Source: Methylocaldum sp002005105
GTDB taxonomy: Bacteria; Pseudomonadota; Gammaproteobacteria; Methylococcales; Methylococcaceae
DNA length: 64,000 nucleotides
Direction of reading: 5' to 3'
Assembly: GCF_051027545.1 (NCBI RefSeq)
Contig: NZ_CP194902.1
Location: 4,526,001-4,590,000 of the forward strand
The notes under the pieces were generated by a model. That model did not search any database, was not told the origin of the DNA, and saw nothing but the letters and a program-made list of their open reading frames with translations. This document shows positions 27,658 through 38,300 of the stretch, one piece after another; position 1 is the stretch's first letter; the number at the start of each line of letters is the position of its first letter. The translations under genes and the position numbers were made by a program.

Positions 27658-27960
27658 TGCGCTATGCCTTACGACCCCAGGAAAACCGCTCTAATTTGCT
27701 CTTATAAGGCACACCGATCGGTCTTGCTCTCGGGCTGAGCTCCGGATAGGCTAGGTTTCCGTTAAGCGATGCTTGGGGAGGCATCGCTTGAGCAGCAGGC
27801 GGAACTTTGATGGCTTTTGCCGTCTTACAAGCAGTATTTATTTGTAGAGAATTCCGGGATCGCCTTCGTCCGGGGAGATCCAGCGGGATGTGGACATCGA
27901 GTAGGGAGTCGATCACCGATCAAAGCCCTTTAGTCCCGCACGTCGAATCAAGCAACTCCG
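27658..27960. other. Gene-free region with hairpin
   Basis: 303 bp upstream of the MBOAT gene. A 9-bp hairpin (AAGCGATGC / GCATCGCTT) lies at 27764-27789. No gene seen. Confidence 0.4.
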
Positions 27961-29523
27961 ATGCTCTTCAACTCCTATCCGTTTATTTTCTTATTACTCC
28001 CCATTTCTCTGTTCGTCTTCTTTGCCATCGGAAGCCGCGGCCACCACCGGGTTGCCATCGCCTGGCTGATCGGTGTGTCGCTCTTTTTCTACGCGTGGTG
28101 GAATCCGGCCTACTTGGGCTTACTCTTGGCCTCCATTTTGTTCAACTACGCGCTTGGAGTTTCCCTGAGCGGCGAAGATCATTCCTCTGAGAAAAAATGG
28201 CTATTGATTTTCGGTATTGCCGCCAACTTGTCGCTCCTCGGGTATTACAAGTATGCGAACTTCTTCGTCGACAACATCAACTTCATATTCGGCGATATTC
28301 TCGGCGTGGAGACCATCATCCTGCCCCTCGGCATTTCCTTCATCACCTTTCAGACCATCGCCTATCTCGTAGACGCCTATAAAGGGGAAACCAAGGAGTA
28401 TAACTTTCTCCACTTCTGTCTCTTCGTCACCTTCTTTCCCCAGCTGATCGCGGGTCCCATCGTGCATCACCGGGAAATGATGCCGCAATTCGCCCGGAAT
28501 GACCTCTATCAACTGAGCGTCCGACGCCATGCCGTCGGCTTCACCATCTTCACCATCGGCCTCTTCAAGAAAGTGGTGCTGGCCGATGGCGTCGCCGCCT
28601 ATGCCACGCCGGCATTCCATGCGGCCGATAGCGGCATTGCGCTGACCTTCTTCGAGGCCTGGGCGGGCGCCCTGGCCTACACCCTTCAGCTCTACTTCGA
28701 CTTCTCGGGTTATTCCGACATGGCTATCGGATTAGCCCGGATGTTCGGCATTCGGCTACCCCTCAACTTCAATTCGCCCTACAAGTCGACCAATATCATC
28801 GACTTCTGGCGGCGCTGGCACATAACGCTCTCCCGTTTTATGCGGGACTATATCTACATTCCTCTCGGCGGCAACCGGAAGGGCCCGACAAGACGCCATG
28901 CCAATCTCATGATCGCAATGTTGCTCGGGGGCCTGTGGCACGGCGCCGGCTGGAACTTCGTGGTGTGGGGCGGGCTGCATGGATTCTTTCTCATCGTCAA
29001 TCATGTTTGGCGATCGCTGTTCGGCGGTCGGGCAGCCGCCAGCCGGATGGGCAAGGCATTCGGCTGGACGCTGACATTCGTCGCGGTGATCGCCGCCTGG
29101 GTGCCCTTTCGCGCGGAGACGATTACGGGTACGAAGAGCATATGGCTCGGAATGATCGGAGCCAACGGCGTGTCCCTGGAACCCGAAGCCCTTCGGGTTC
29201 TCGGGCGCTTTGGCGAGTGGCTGCAGGGACTGGGAGTCACCTTCGACGGGGTCTTCGCGCACGTCGCCGGCGCGAAACCCGAGATGGCTGGTGCATGGCT
29301 GTTGGCATTGTCGATATTCGTTCTGTTTTTGCCCAACACCCAGCAACTCATGCGCAACTATCACCCGGCATTCGAAACCTATAAAGGCGAGATACAGCGC
29401 CTTCGCTGGAGATGGATGGAATGGCGGCCGACGGTAATCTGGGCCAACCTCACCATGCTGCTCTTCGTGTTCGACGTGCTCAGCCTCACCAAGGTGAGCG
29501 AGTTTCTCTACTTTCAATTCTGA
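27961..29523 (+). CDS. MBOAT family O-acyltransferase, AlgI-like
   Basis: 520-residue inner-membrane protein with about ten to twelve hydrophobic helices. The MBOAT core contains SPYKSTNIIDFWRRWHITLS and MRDYIYIPLGGNRKG (about residues 272-308), then GGLWHGAGWNFVVWGGLHG (about 321-340) carrying the catalytic His. AlgI-type proteins pass an acyl group across the membrane to acetylate exported polysaccharide. The next gene, 6 bp downstream, encodes an SGNH-like partner, as in AlgI/AlgJ and DltB/DltD pairs. The polymer modified is unknown, since no polysaccharide synthesis genes are in the window. Confidence 0.88.
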   Translation: MLFNSYPFIFLLLPISLFVFFAIGSRGHHRVAIAWLIGVSLFFYAWWNPAYLGLLLASILFNYALGVSLSGEDHSSEKKWLLIFGIAANLSLLGYYKYANFFVDNINFIFGDILGVETIILPLGISFITFQTIAYLVDAYKGETKEYNFLHFCLFVTFFPQLIAGPIVHHREMMPQFARNDLYQLSVRRHAVGFTIFTIGLFKKVVLADGVAAYATPAFHAADSGIALTFFEAWAGALAYTLQLYFDFSGYSDMAIGLARMFGIRLPLNFNSPYKSTNIIDFWRRWHITLSRFMRDYIYIPLGGNRKGPTRRHANLMIAMLLGGLWHGAGWNFVVWGGLHGFFLIVNHVWRSLFGGRAAASRMGKAFGWTLTFVAVIAAWVPFRAETITGTKSIWLGMIGANGVSLEPEALRVLGRFGEWLQGLGVTFDGVFAHVAGAKPEMAGAWLLALSIFVLFLPNTQQLMRNYHPAFETYKGEIQRLRWRWMEWRPTVIWANLTMLLFVFDVLSLTKVSEFLYFQF

Positions 29524-29529
29524 GAATCC

Positions 29530-30894
29530 GTGAATAAACCCGCCGCGAAGCCCGATTCCTCCCTTTTATCCCGACTCCGATCTGCCGGGCCTGCTACGAT
29601 TTCTTCACGGCTTTTGGGCAAGGGCCCAGTGACGCCAAGCGAACGCCAATTCGCGGCTTATCTCGATACGATCGGTATCGGTGCCGTTGTTCTTTTGACT
29701 GTAATCATCCTGATGAATTACCTGGTAGACCCTTATTCCATTTTCGGGTCTCCAAGCTGGGAAGGGATAAATGCCAATAAGCCGGAGTTATTCAAGCAAC
29801 TGCGGCTGACCAAGGCCCACGCCGTTAGAGCACGAAAACCCGACGTACTGGTCATCGGCAGCTCTCGCACCGAACACGGCCTTGATCCGGAGCATCCGGC
29901 GCTGTTCCCCGAATTTAACACCTACAACCTCGCGTTGAATGGAGCGACTATCTATGAAAATTTGCGCTACTTTCAGCACGCCAATGCAGAACGACGATTA
30001 AAGAAAGTCGTATTGGCCGTCGACTTCTTCCAATTCAATGCCTATAGACCTAATGCTCCGGATTTCACTGAGGAACGACTCTCGTCGGATGTTCACGGGG
30101 CCAAACGGAATATCGCTATAACCACGGACCTGCTGGAAACCTTGGCATCGGTTGATGCCACAACAGCAAGCCTCAAGACCCTGTTTCAACAGACCAATCG
30201 GGATAATGTGATTCTGCCGCGCGGACAAGTGGAACAGCCCGATAAAGAAGCGATCATGATGATGCACGGAGGACGGCACGAAGCGGCTCTTTATAGCGAA
30301 CTGAATTACGTGACGCACCTGTATTTCCCAAGGCCACACAAGAAATTCGATTTTGTTTCGGAAGACGGAAGCACGAATACGTTTGATTACTTTCGAAGGA
30401 TTCTTGAAGAGGCTCACCGGAGCAAGATTGAATTCCATATTCTGATTTCCCCGGCTCACGCACGCCAATGGGTACTGACGGCCGGCACGGGGCTTTGGGA
30501 TGAATGGGAGACTTGGAAAAGAGAGATCGTCCGACTTAATGAAGAGGTCGCACGGGAACGCAGACGCAATCCCTTCCCTCTATGGGACTTTTCCGGTTTC
30601 AATACCTATACCATGGAGGCTGTACCGGCCTTGGGTGACAAGGAAACCATGATGCGGTGGTTTTGGGAATCTTCTCACTATCGGAAAGAGCTGGGTGACC
30701 TGGTGCTCGATCGCGTGTTGAATTACTCGGATCCGAATCGTCGGATCGCTGACGATTTCGGCGTTTTGCTGACTTCCGAGAATATCGAAAAGCACCTGGC
30801 GAGTATCCGCGAAGCTCATCAGCTTTATCGTCAAGCTCATAGAGAAGAAGTGAACGAGATCCAAGATCTGGTTAAGAAATATCAGAGCCAATGA
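29530..30894 (+). CDS. SGNH-like membrane-anchored acyltransferase partner
   Basis: 454-residue protein with one N-terminal membrane anchor (about residues 50-68, GIGAVVLLTVIILMNYLVD) and a large extracytoplasmic domain. The segment PDVLVIGSSRTEHGLDP (about 104-120) is the SGNH block I serine site; NLALNGATIYENL resembles block II. A possible Asp-His end (WFWESSHYRKELG) follows later. It starts with GTG 6 bp after the MBOAT stop, so the pair is co-transcribed and probably transfers acyl groups to an exported glycan. The C-terminal 60 residues are helical. Confidence 0.7.
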   Translation: MNKPAAKPDSSLLSRLRSAGPATISSRLLGKGPVTPSERQFAAYLDTIGIGAVVLLTVIILMNYLVDPYSIFGSPSWEGINANKPELFKQLRLTKAHAVRARKPDVLVIGSSRTEHGLDPEHPALFPEFNTYNLALNGATIYENLRYFQHANAERRLKKVVLAVDFFQFNAYRPNAPDFTEERLSSDVHGAKRNIAITTDLLETLASVDATTASLKTLFQQTNRDNVILPRGQVEQPDKEAIMMMHGGRHEAALYSELNYVTHLYFPRPHKKFDFVSEDGSTNTFDYFRRILEEAHRSKIEFHILISPAHARQWVLTAGTGLWDEWETWKREIVRLNEEVARERRRNPFPLWDFSGFNTYTMEAVPALGDKETMMRWFWESSHYRKELGDLVLDRVLNYSDPNRRIADDFGVLLTSENIEKHLASIREAHQLYRQAHREEVNEIQDLVKKYQSQ

Positions 30895-31331
30895 CCATTC
30901 CGGGTAATGAAAATCGGACGATTCAACCCACCGTAGCCATGTTCTGGCAAGCACTACGCCCTTTTCGGCCGAATGCCCGACTGATGACGGTCGTACCGAA
31001 AGGAAGAAAGGCAGTCTCATATGTCTTCCGGACCAAGAGCCTATCCCAGTAGGCTCAAGAAACCCTTCGACCGGCCTGTCCTGAGCGGAGTCGAAGGGCT
31101 CAGGGCGAACGGCTTACTGGGATGGGCTCCAAGGAGAAAGCCTTCCAAGAGAAGACCGTTCGCCAGCGCGATGCTTGACGAAGGAACTTTGGGACAGCCA
31201 TCTGATCGAAAATATCGTCTTGACGGAAGTGGCCGTGAACTGGTAAACAAATTACGCCTGAAATAGGCGATATAAGTAGCGTCATTAATGGCTAATTTAG
31301 TTAATTACTGATACTTAATGCGGAGGGAATC
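30895..31331. other. Gene-free region containing a MITE
   Basis: 437 bp without a supported gene. It holds the inverted-repeat element at 31036-31130 and the promoter region of the small lipoprotein gene. Confidence 0.45.
31036..31130. repeat. 95-bp MITE-like element carrying the TCGAAGG repeat
   Basis: AGAGCCTATCCCAGTAGG at 31036-31053 is inverted as CTTACTGGGATGGGCTCC at 31113-31130 (15 of 18 match). The interior contains the GGCCTGTCCTGAGCGGAGTC unit also seen at 4748-4863 and inside the MITE at 25496, although the terminal repeats are unrelated. Confidence 0.65.
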
Positions 31332-31454
31332 ATGAAGAAGCTACTTGCTGCGGTTTGTCTCGTCGTTGCCGCTATTGGCCTAACGGGATGTGGAAGTTCG
31401 CCTGACGGGGATTCCCAGAAATTATCGAATACAGCCGTATCCCCACAGCTATAA
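31332..31454 (+). CDS. Small lipoprotein (40 aa)
   Basis: Forty-codon gene: a lipoprotein signal (MKKLLAAVCLVVAAIG) ending in the lipobox LTGC at residues 17-20, then a short polar tail of 20 residues. GGAGGG lies 5 nt before the ATG, and a strong rho-independent terminator follows 21 bp after the stop. The tail resembles entericidin-like or other tiny outer-membrane lipoproteins, but no specific family is assured. All parts of a functional gene are present despite the length. Confidence 0.75.
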   Translation: MKKLLAAVCLVVAAIGLTGCGSSPDGDSQKLSNTAVSPQL

Positions 31455-31475
31455 CTAGTACGTGATCCTCCCTTC

Positions 31476-31507
31476 AAAAAGACCTACCTTCGAGTAGGTC
31501 TTTTTTT
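31476..31507 (+). terminator. Rho-independent terminator after small lipoprotein
   Basis: AAAAAGACCTAC, loop CTTCGA, GTAGGTC followed by seven T residues. Near-ideal intrinsic terminator, usable on both strands. Confidence 0.92.
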
Positions 31508-31605
31508 ATTTGTTGGGTAATCCAGGCAGGTGTGTAAAAAGGCCCCGGCTCCACGCAGTCCGCTAGACTCAGGACTCATAATGGGGTTGTTTGACTTGGT
31601 CAAGT

Positions 31606-32581
31606 TGCAGCGGACACCCCAGTTAAGCAGCATTGGCCAAATGGCCGTTCTTCTCAAACGCGTCCGGACTTTGGTAGCCCAAGGACGAATGTGGCCGGCG
31701 GCAGTTGTAGAACATCGCAATGTATTCGACGATGTCGCCGCGCGCTTCTTCGCGGGTCTGATAGCTTTGCCAATGGACCCGCTCGGGTTTGAGCGTGCCA
31801 AAGAAGCTCTCGACAACGGCGTTATCCCAACAATCGCCTTTGCGACTCATGCTGTCGATAATCCCGTACGCCTGCAGCAGACCATGGAACGCTCGGTTGG
31901 CATACTACGCGCCTTGGTCGGAATGATGCAGCAGTTGACCACGGGGCGGTTGCCGACGCCACAGCGCCATCCGTAGCGCGTCACACGCCAAGGCGCTGGT
32001 GAGATGCTTCCCCGGGAACCAACCCACGACCTTGCGGGAGTACAGATCGATCACGACGGCCAGATACAGCCAGCCTTCGGCGGCCCAAACGTAGCCGATG
32101 TCCGACGCCCACACCCGGTTCGGTGCGGCCACCTGGAAGCCTCGCCGCAGCCGATTCGGAAATACCGGCTGGCAATGCGTGCTGTTCGTCGTCACCCGAT
32201 ACCGGCGCCGATAGCGCACCCATACCCCAGCCTCATGCATCAGCTCACTTCCTTCGCGAAGAAGGCCGCCGCCTTTACCAAGATGTCGCGCTCTTGCTTC
32301 AGTCGGCGATTCTCCTCCCTCAGTCGCCCCGGTCACTCCTGCTCAGCCATCCGTTTGCCATTCCCCCGAAAGGCCTCGCTCGCATCGGCCCGGAACTCCT
32401 GAATCCAGCGCCCCGGCATCTTCGCATTGATCTCCAGGTTTCGCCCGGCCTCAGGCTGCGTGTACCCGTGCTCGATCAGCAGCCGCACCGCATCCTGCTT
32501 GAATTCCCTCATATACCGTTTTCTTGTCATCGCCTTTTACCTCAGTTGTGGAGTTTAATCCCTTAACTCAGGTGTCTGCTG
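31606..32581 (-). mobile_element. Decayed IS3-family insertion sequence
   Basis: Ends TGCAGCGGACACCCC... (31606) and the inverted ...GTGTCTGCTGA (to 32581) share about 17 of 20 positions. OrfA starts at 32530 (MTRKRYMREFKQDAVRLL) and shows an internal TGA before LREENRRLKQERDILVKAAA. OrfB lacks its N-terminal part, then gives WASDIGYVWAAEGWLYLAVV and, after an in-frame TAG where Gln is expected, RAFHGLLQAYGIIDSMSRKG and CWDNAVVESFFGTLK. At 976 bp it is shorter than a complete 1.2-kb element, so it is internally deleted and inactive. Confidence 0.85.
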
Positions 32582-33490
32582 ACATGGAACCACATCCCGC
32601 CACTCGGGTCGAGGCTTAGCGAACGCGGCGGCGCGCGCCCGCCGCTGAAGCAGGGTTTTGAGATTGAAACGCCGATTGAATCGGTATTGGAGCTCGGCCC
32701 GATACCGCTTAGCGTATTTCTCGAATTTGAACGCATGATAGGTGCCGGAAATGGCTGTCTTCAGGTTGCTCAGCATCGTGTTCACCCAACGAAATTCCGG
32801 ATGTTGCGCCGACTGCTGCCCAGAGCCGAGGATCAGGCGATGATGGCAAACGACGACCTGGCTCAGGCTCCGAAACCCGCTCAGGCCATCGGTGAGCGCA
32901 TAGGTCGACGGGGTCAAGGCGCACTTCGCCTAGTCCTCGATAGCTTTTTGCGTGAATGGCAGGGGATCGACGCGCAGAAACAAAGGCGCCGGTCATCCGC
33001 GGTTTGCACCGCTGTCACGAAGGGCAGCTTGTTTTCCGAGCCGCTCCCCGGTTTCCCCGGCCGCTCACCGCGCAGGTAGGCATCGTCGATATCGACCCGC
33101 CCGGCCAACTACCGATCCGCTTCCTGCTCCGCCATGACCTGGATCAGCTTGTGCTTCACCAACCACGCCGTGCGATAACACGCCCCGAAATGGCGCATCA
33201 GTTCCAGCGCTGACACATTGTTCTTGGCCTAGGTCAGGAGATACAGGGCCAAAAACCAGGTGGTCAGCGGCAGCTTGGTCGCTTGGAAAAGGGTCCCGGT
33301 GGTCAGCGTCGTTTGGCTCCGGCAGTGTCCGCATTGCCAGTATTTCCGCCCGGCCCGTTCGAACACCGTGTGGCGCGCGCCGCCGCAGGCCGGACAACGG
33401 AAACCGTCCCGCCAGCACATGGCCCCTAGTGCCGCTTCACACTGCGCTTCACTGCCGTTTCTGTTCTCCGGTTGCCGCCCCCCATAGGAC
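32582..33490 (-). mobile_element. Decayed IS1595-family (ISXO2-like) insertion sequence
   Basis: Fragments on the minus strand in changing frames: MCWRDGFRCPACGGARHTVF with a C-x2-C zinc finger and FQATKLPLTTWFLALYLLT (33229-33420), LAGRVDIDDAYLRGERPGK (about 33050-33110), and the C-terminal segment EFRWVNTMLSNLKTAISGTY and HAFKFEKYAKRYRAELQYRF (32600-32820). Several frameshifts and stops separate them. Its 3' end runs directly into the IS3 relic, so one probably inserted beside or into the other. Confidence 0.8.
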
Positions 33491-33606
33491 GGTGATTAGA
33501 ACAGAACCCTCACTTAAGCGGTTGTCCAGTTTTCCGGAGCCGGCTCTGATGGAAACTCAACCACAACCTCCAGCCATTACAAACTTGGGCGCAAAACATC
33601 AGACAA

Positions 33607-33641
33607 TAAAAAAGGCTTACCGATACACTCGATAAGCCTTT
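33607..33641 (-). terminator. Original terminator of the tRNA-Pro locus
   Basis: Stem AAGGCTTA / TAAGCCTT with a T-run on the minus strand, directly downstream of the CCA end of the tRNA 3' fragment. It marks the old chromosomal side of the integration site. Confidence 0.6.
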
Positions 33642-33649
33642 GTTTTCAA

Positions 33650-33700
33650 TGGTCGGGGCGAGAGGATTTGAACCTCCTACCACCTGCACCCCATACAGGT
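33650..33700 (-). other. Island left attachment site (attL), tRNA-Pro 3' fragment
   Basis: 51 bp identical to 60459-60509 except for one base. It covers the tRNA 3' half with T-arm and CCA, but the 5' half is missing, so it is not a functional tRNA gene. Confidence 0.88.
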
Positions 33701-33826
33701 AAACTTTCGTTTACTGCCATCCATTAGAGTTCTCTCAAATTCTCCTGATACCCGATATCTATGGGACTCTCATCGATTGCATTGTCCAAACTTGTCCGAT
33801 AGGATTCATCAAAAGCCGATCTTACG

Positions 33827-33848
33827 GTTGGGATCAAAGTTGGGATCA
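33827..33848 (+). repeat. Direct-repeat arm site near attL
   Basis: Two copies of GTTGGGATCA separated by AA. The identical 22-bp pair occurs at 60379-60400, just inside the other island end. Position and pairing suggest integrase arm-type or excisionase binding sites. Confidence 0.6.
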
Positions 33849-33883
33849 TTTTTTGAGACTAGGTAGACGAATAAGATAGAAAA

Positions 33884-35218
33884 ATGGCGGAATTGACCGA
33901 GAAGAAATTGCAGTCGCTAAAGGCCGAGGACAAAGGCAAGAAACATTCCGATGGTGGGAGCTTGCAAGGCATGGTGCGGGTGAAGGCCGACGGTAAGGTA
34001 TCTGTCTTCTTCACCTGGCGCTACAAGTTCGAAGGCAAGGCAAAGGACCTTGCTTGCGGCACTTGGCCGAACGAAAAATTGGCCGCGATTCGAAAAACTC
34101 GCGATCAAGCTCGTCGGGTTTTGGAGGAGGGAAAAGACCCGGCTTTGGAGCGCAAGGCGGAAAAATTGGAAGCCAAAGCCGAGCAACAAGCCAAGGTTGC
34201 CGAGCTGCAAGATCAATTAGCCCGCCTGACAGTTAACGGCCTATTCGACCGATGGGTAAAACTGGAGTTGGCAAAGCGGAAGGAGTCCAGCCGGAATGAG
34301 CTCATCCGCTCGTTCCAGAAGGATGTACTTCCCGTTATCGGGAAGTTTCCGGCCGAGGATGTCACCAAGGCGCATGTTATGAAAGTCCTGGACAACATCC
34401 TGGCGCGAGGAGCCCGGCGGTTGGCCAATCGTACTTTGTCCGAACTGCGGCAAATGTTCGGCTTCGGTTACGCCCGAGACATCGTGAAGCACGATCCGAC
34501 GCACCGCTTAAAGAAAGCTGATATCGGCGGCAAGGAAACCGAACGCGACCGGGTTCTGAGTGAAGATGAAATCCGCGAATTTGCCCGTAAGATTCCCGGT
34601 GCGAATCTCTACCGCCCTTCCGAATGTGCCATCTGGATCATGCTCTCAACCGGCTGTCGCGTGGGCGACCTGATGAAAGCCACGTGGGATGAAATCGACT
34701 TCGAAGCCCGAACTTGGGCGTTCACCCCGGAGAAAGACAAGACCCATATCAAGCGCACCCATACGGTTTTCCTTTCGGACTTCACGCTGCGACAGTTTGA
34801 ACGGTTACGCGGAGTGACCGGTAAAAGCGTGTGGCTATATCCGGACAAAACCGGCATCAAGCCGGTTTGCAAGAAATCCATCACCAAGCAGATCGGCGAT
34901 CGCCAGCGGACCGAAGCGCTGAAAAATCGCAGCAAGTTGACCGGCGCCCTGTTGCTCTCGGGCGGCACCTGGACGCCACATGATTTGCGAAGGACCGCTA
35001 CCACGCTCATGGTGGAGCTTGGGGTTCTGCCCGACGTTGCACACCTTTGCACTTATCATCTGGAGCAAGACCGCATCAAACGCACCTACAACCGGTCTAA
35101 ACAACAAACAGCGCAGGCCGAAGCGTGGCGCGTGTTGGGGGAACGCCTTGATTTGCTGACCCGCGAAAACGCCCAAAATGTGACTGTCATCGATTTCAGA
35201 CGAACGGTCTACCGGTAG
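33884..35218 (+). CDS. int: Tyrosine site-specific integrase (P4-like)
   Basis: 444-residue tyrosine recombinase. An N-terminal DUF4102-type arm-binding domain (residues 1-90) is followed by a core-binding domain (about 115-215) and catalytic domain. Catalytic residues are seen as Arg in STGCRVGDLM, the HDLRRTATTLM box (His, Arg), the His in TYHLEQDRIK, and Tyr in RTYNRSK. Enzymes of this type insert islands into tRNA 3' ends, in agreement with the tRNA-Pro repeat 184 bp upstream. The gene points into the island. It looks intact, so excision may still be possible. Confidence 0.93.
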   Translation: MAELTEKKLQSLKAEDKGKKHSDGGSLQGMVRVKADGKVSVFFTWRYKFEGKAKDLACGTWPNEKLAAIRKTRDQARRVLEEGKDPALERKAEKLEAKAEQQAKVAELQDQLARLTVNGLFDRWVKLELAKRKESSRNELIRSFQKDVLPVIGKFPAEDVTKAHVMKVLDNILARGARRLANRTLSELRQMFGFGYARDIVKHDPTHRLKKADIGGKETERDRVLSEDEIREFARKIPGANLYRPSECAIWIMLSTGCRVGDLMKATWDEIDFEARTWAFTPEKDKTHIKRTHTVFLSDFTLRQFERLRGVTGKSVWLYPDKTGIKPVCKKSITKQIGDRQRTEALKNRSKLTGALLLSGGTWTPHDLRRTATTLMVELGVLPDVAHLCTYHLEQDRIKRTYNRSKQQTAQAEAWRVLGERLDLLTRENAQNVTVIDFRRTVYR

Positions 35219-35376
35219 CTTATGGGCGCTGGCCACCAGGAACCTGAGCAACTGGCTCATCGAAAGCCCAAAATATGGCCGGAACCGTTCATTGGCTGTT
35301 CAAGCCGACTCCGGAATTTCACAGCCGCAGGCGAGCAAATATGATCACAGAACCGTGAAAGGATCAGTTCACCCAA

Positions 35377-38300
35377 CTAAGCTCCACGTTTGCGAAGCGT
35401 CGACATCTTAAAACCAATGGGCAGCGGCTTGTACTTCATTTTTCTTCTAGGTCGCTGCTGCTCCTTACGTAGTCCTAAATAATCTATCTCTCCGAGAACA
35501 TAATAATCACCAACCCCTCCCTTGACCTGAACTATGTCACGTAGATAGTCGTGTTTCGCCGGCGCTCGAATACGGCTATCCCCGTATGTTCTATTATTGA
35601 CCTGAACGATAAATGCATGGAGGTCATTCGCGGCAGCCTCGACCAAAGAAGAGAACGTTTTGGTATCGGGATTCCACTCCAAAATGAAAAGTGTATCGAT
35701 GTTCCCCCTCATCTTATATCTATGCGCGATGTTTGTTAGATCGCTACAAATTAGGACAGAAAAACAAAAACCTTTATGCACATAAAGCGTTGGTATTTTT
35801 AACTCCCCTTTAGGCTCCAGTAATTTACCTTGCTTTCCTTGAGCCAATTCTTTAAGACCGGCTTTTTCTCCATGTGCTGCAGCAAACTTCGGCTGCAATC
35901 TCACAATGTTGCTTAAGTACCCTGGCCAGTTAGTGATAAGCGATATTAAGCAGTCATTGCGCAGCTTTTTTGTAGACCTATCTCTGTGGTATTCAACACC
36001 AGCAAGCAAAGACACATTGTTTAGTGCCAATTTCCTAGAGATTCGCAACGCCCACCGGATGGGTATGCTTAGCTCTGGAAACACAACATAATCAGGGCAC
36101 TTCGCTTCACGAAGGATCCGATTGACTAAGAAATGAAGATTTCTATATCGAGCTAGCGATCTATCCTGTTTTCCCTTTGCGGCTGCCTTCCACTGCTTTT
36201 CCGTTGTCTGAAAACTGGTAACGGCAGCTCTAATTAGCTCCTTTGACTTTCCAGGAACAACAAACTTGACTAGATCTTCAGAATCAGAAAATATCGTAGA
36301 TGATTCGATACCTAATTGGGACGATGAAATTACTTTTGCGCCACGTAAAACCATTATCGCCTGCCGAAACAACTCTCGGTCTGACAGGACCTTTGGCGCG
36401 ACAAGCGCAATCTCGTCAATCCGTAAGGGCCGAGTCGGAAATGCCAAGGCTGGCCAATGCGGTATCTTCAGATCAGTCAATTCTCTCCTAAAGCGCCGAA
36501 TCCCTCCCAATCTGAGCTTCCGCCTGATTTCGAAGCTACGAGGTACCGCAGGACCGATTTCATCAACTTTTTGGCTGTAGTACCAGTAATCCTTATATGG
36601 ACGCCTGCCCCAATCTGCCAACTGAATCTGGTATACGAGCTTCTCAAGCTGCGTTAACAAACTCGGCAATCTTATATTTGGATCAAGTAACTTCAGTTTC
36701 TTAAGCACTTTAAGGTATTTCCGATCAAGCTTTAGGATTCGCTCGGTTGCCGCTTGCAACCCAGCCTGCCGCAAAGCCCGAGCATACTGATTGAGACACG
36801 ACTGAAACTTGTCTATGTGTTCTGGCTCGCCAATAGTTGTCGTTTTTTTTACTAGGTTAGCGACTTCAGTCAAATCCTCAATGAACTGCCCTGCCTCTCT
36901 GATATCTCGGCACGCCAACATTAGCCCGAAAATGCGTGGAAGATAGCTAAAAAATTCAAAGAACCCAGTCGGTGTCAGGAGATGGCGCCTTACAAGGCCG
37001 TAAAACTCATGGCGTATATCTGTCCAAGATTCTGGGCTCAAATCCGCCGAATATACCTCGATGTCTCTTAATAGAAGCGAAATCCCAAGGCGTCGGACTG
37101 AAATCACATCTGCTTTTCGTAGTGCATCTGCTTGCAGGGTGGCATCGGGTGTTACCAGTAACGCCTTTGCCGCCATCTCAGCACCTGTAGTCGGCACGGC
37201 AGGTAGGAGTCGATATTCACTCGACTGAGTGCGAATTTGTTCTCGAATATGCTGTATTAAGTCACGGCCATGCAAAGAAGAGAGTGCGAAGATTTTTTGT
37301 TTTGGTCCTGCAAAAACCAGTTCGGAATCCTTTGCATAAGGTAAATTGAGCTTCAGTGAAGGAGCTCCCGTCCCACCATTCTGGACCACAAGGCTTGGTG
37401 CTAGGACATCTGCTAGTCGCTCTGTTACCTGCTTTGCATTCGTCAGGCCATCGGCATTTTCAAATACTAAGAAAATGTCATCAACATAACGACCATAGTA
37501 TATCGGGCGAATTCGATCGATAATCGCATTATCAAAGCTCGCCAAAAGTACGTTGGCGATAATTTTTGAGGCTGATAAGCCAACGGGTATCGCCCCTTGA
37601 GGGCGGGAAGAATAGTCGGGAGTTGCTTTGTACCAAGTATCTATTGCGTTAAGAAGCCCTTTGGTAAATAAGGTTTCAGGGCGCGAAAGCCTTAGGCCGA
37701 TAGAATCCAGAAAGCGTTTCCGCAGCAAAAATTTTGGTGATACTCGATGGTAGAACTGCTCAACATCCATTGTGATGGCCAATATGCTTTTCTCACTATT
37801 CAGCGAGTCCTCCATCTTTGACAGACCATTTTCACGCCATTTGCGATATGCCGAAAAATAGGGAGAAAAAAGACCTGGTACCGCTAAATTAACGGCTGGG
37901 GCAGGAGTACGGACGTCGCCAAATTCGCTATGGTTACGTCGTAACCTATTACCGAAAGAAAGATCGGGATTGATTAGTCCATCAAAAAGATGGCCAACTT
38001 TAATGATCCATAATGCCGAGATTACCTGAAAATTGACAGTGGGCCGGATAACAAGCCTCAGCTTCGCTCTTGCGCGTTTATTGGAATCTGCAAACCTTTG
38101 CTCCCAGTCCAAAAGGGGGTCTAGTGCACGGAAGTGCCCATTGGTAGGATCGTCCCACTCTTTACAATCAATCGACTTGGGCAAGTATGCGTAGTCACCA
38201 AGAAAATGTAGATCAGAAGACCACGCTAAACCTTTTTCAAGAAGTCGATCGTGCAAAAGAGTCAGATTTTTGTGGAGATTTTGCTCGTACCTCGTGAATG

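Noticed and set aside
33650..33730. Second tRNA-Pro gene
   Set aside because: Only the 3' half is present; the D-arm and 5' acceptor strand are missing, so it is the attachment-site duplicate.
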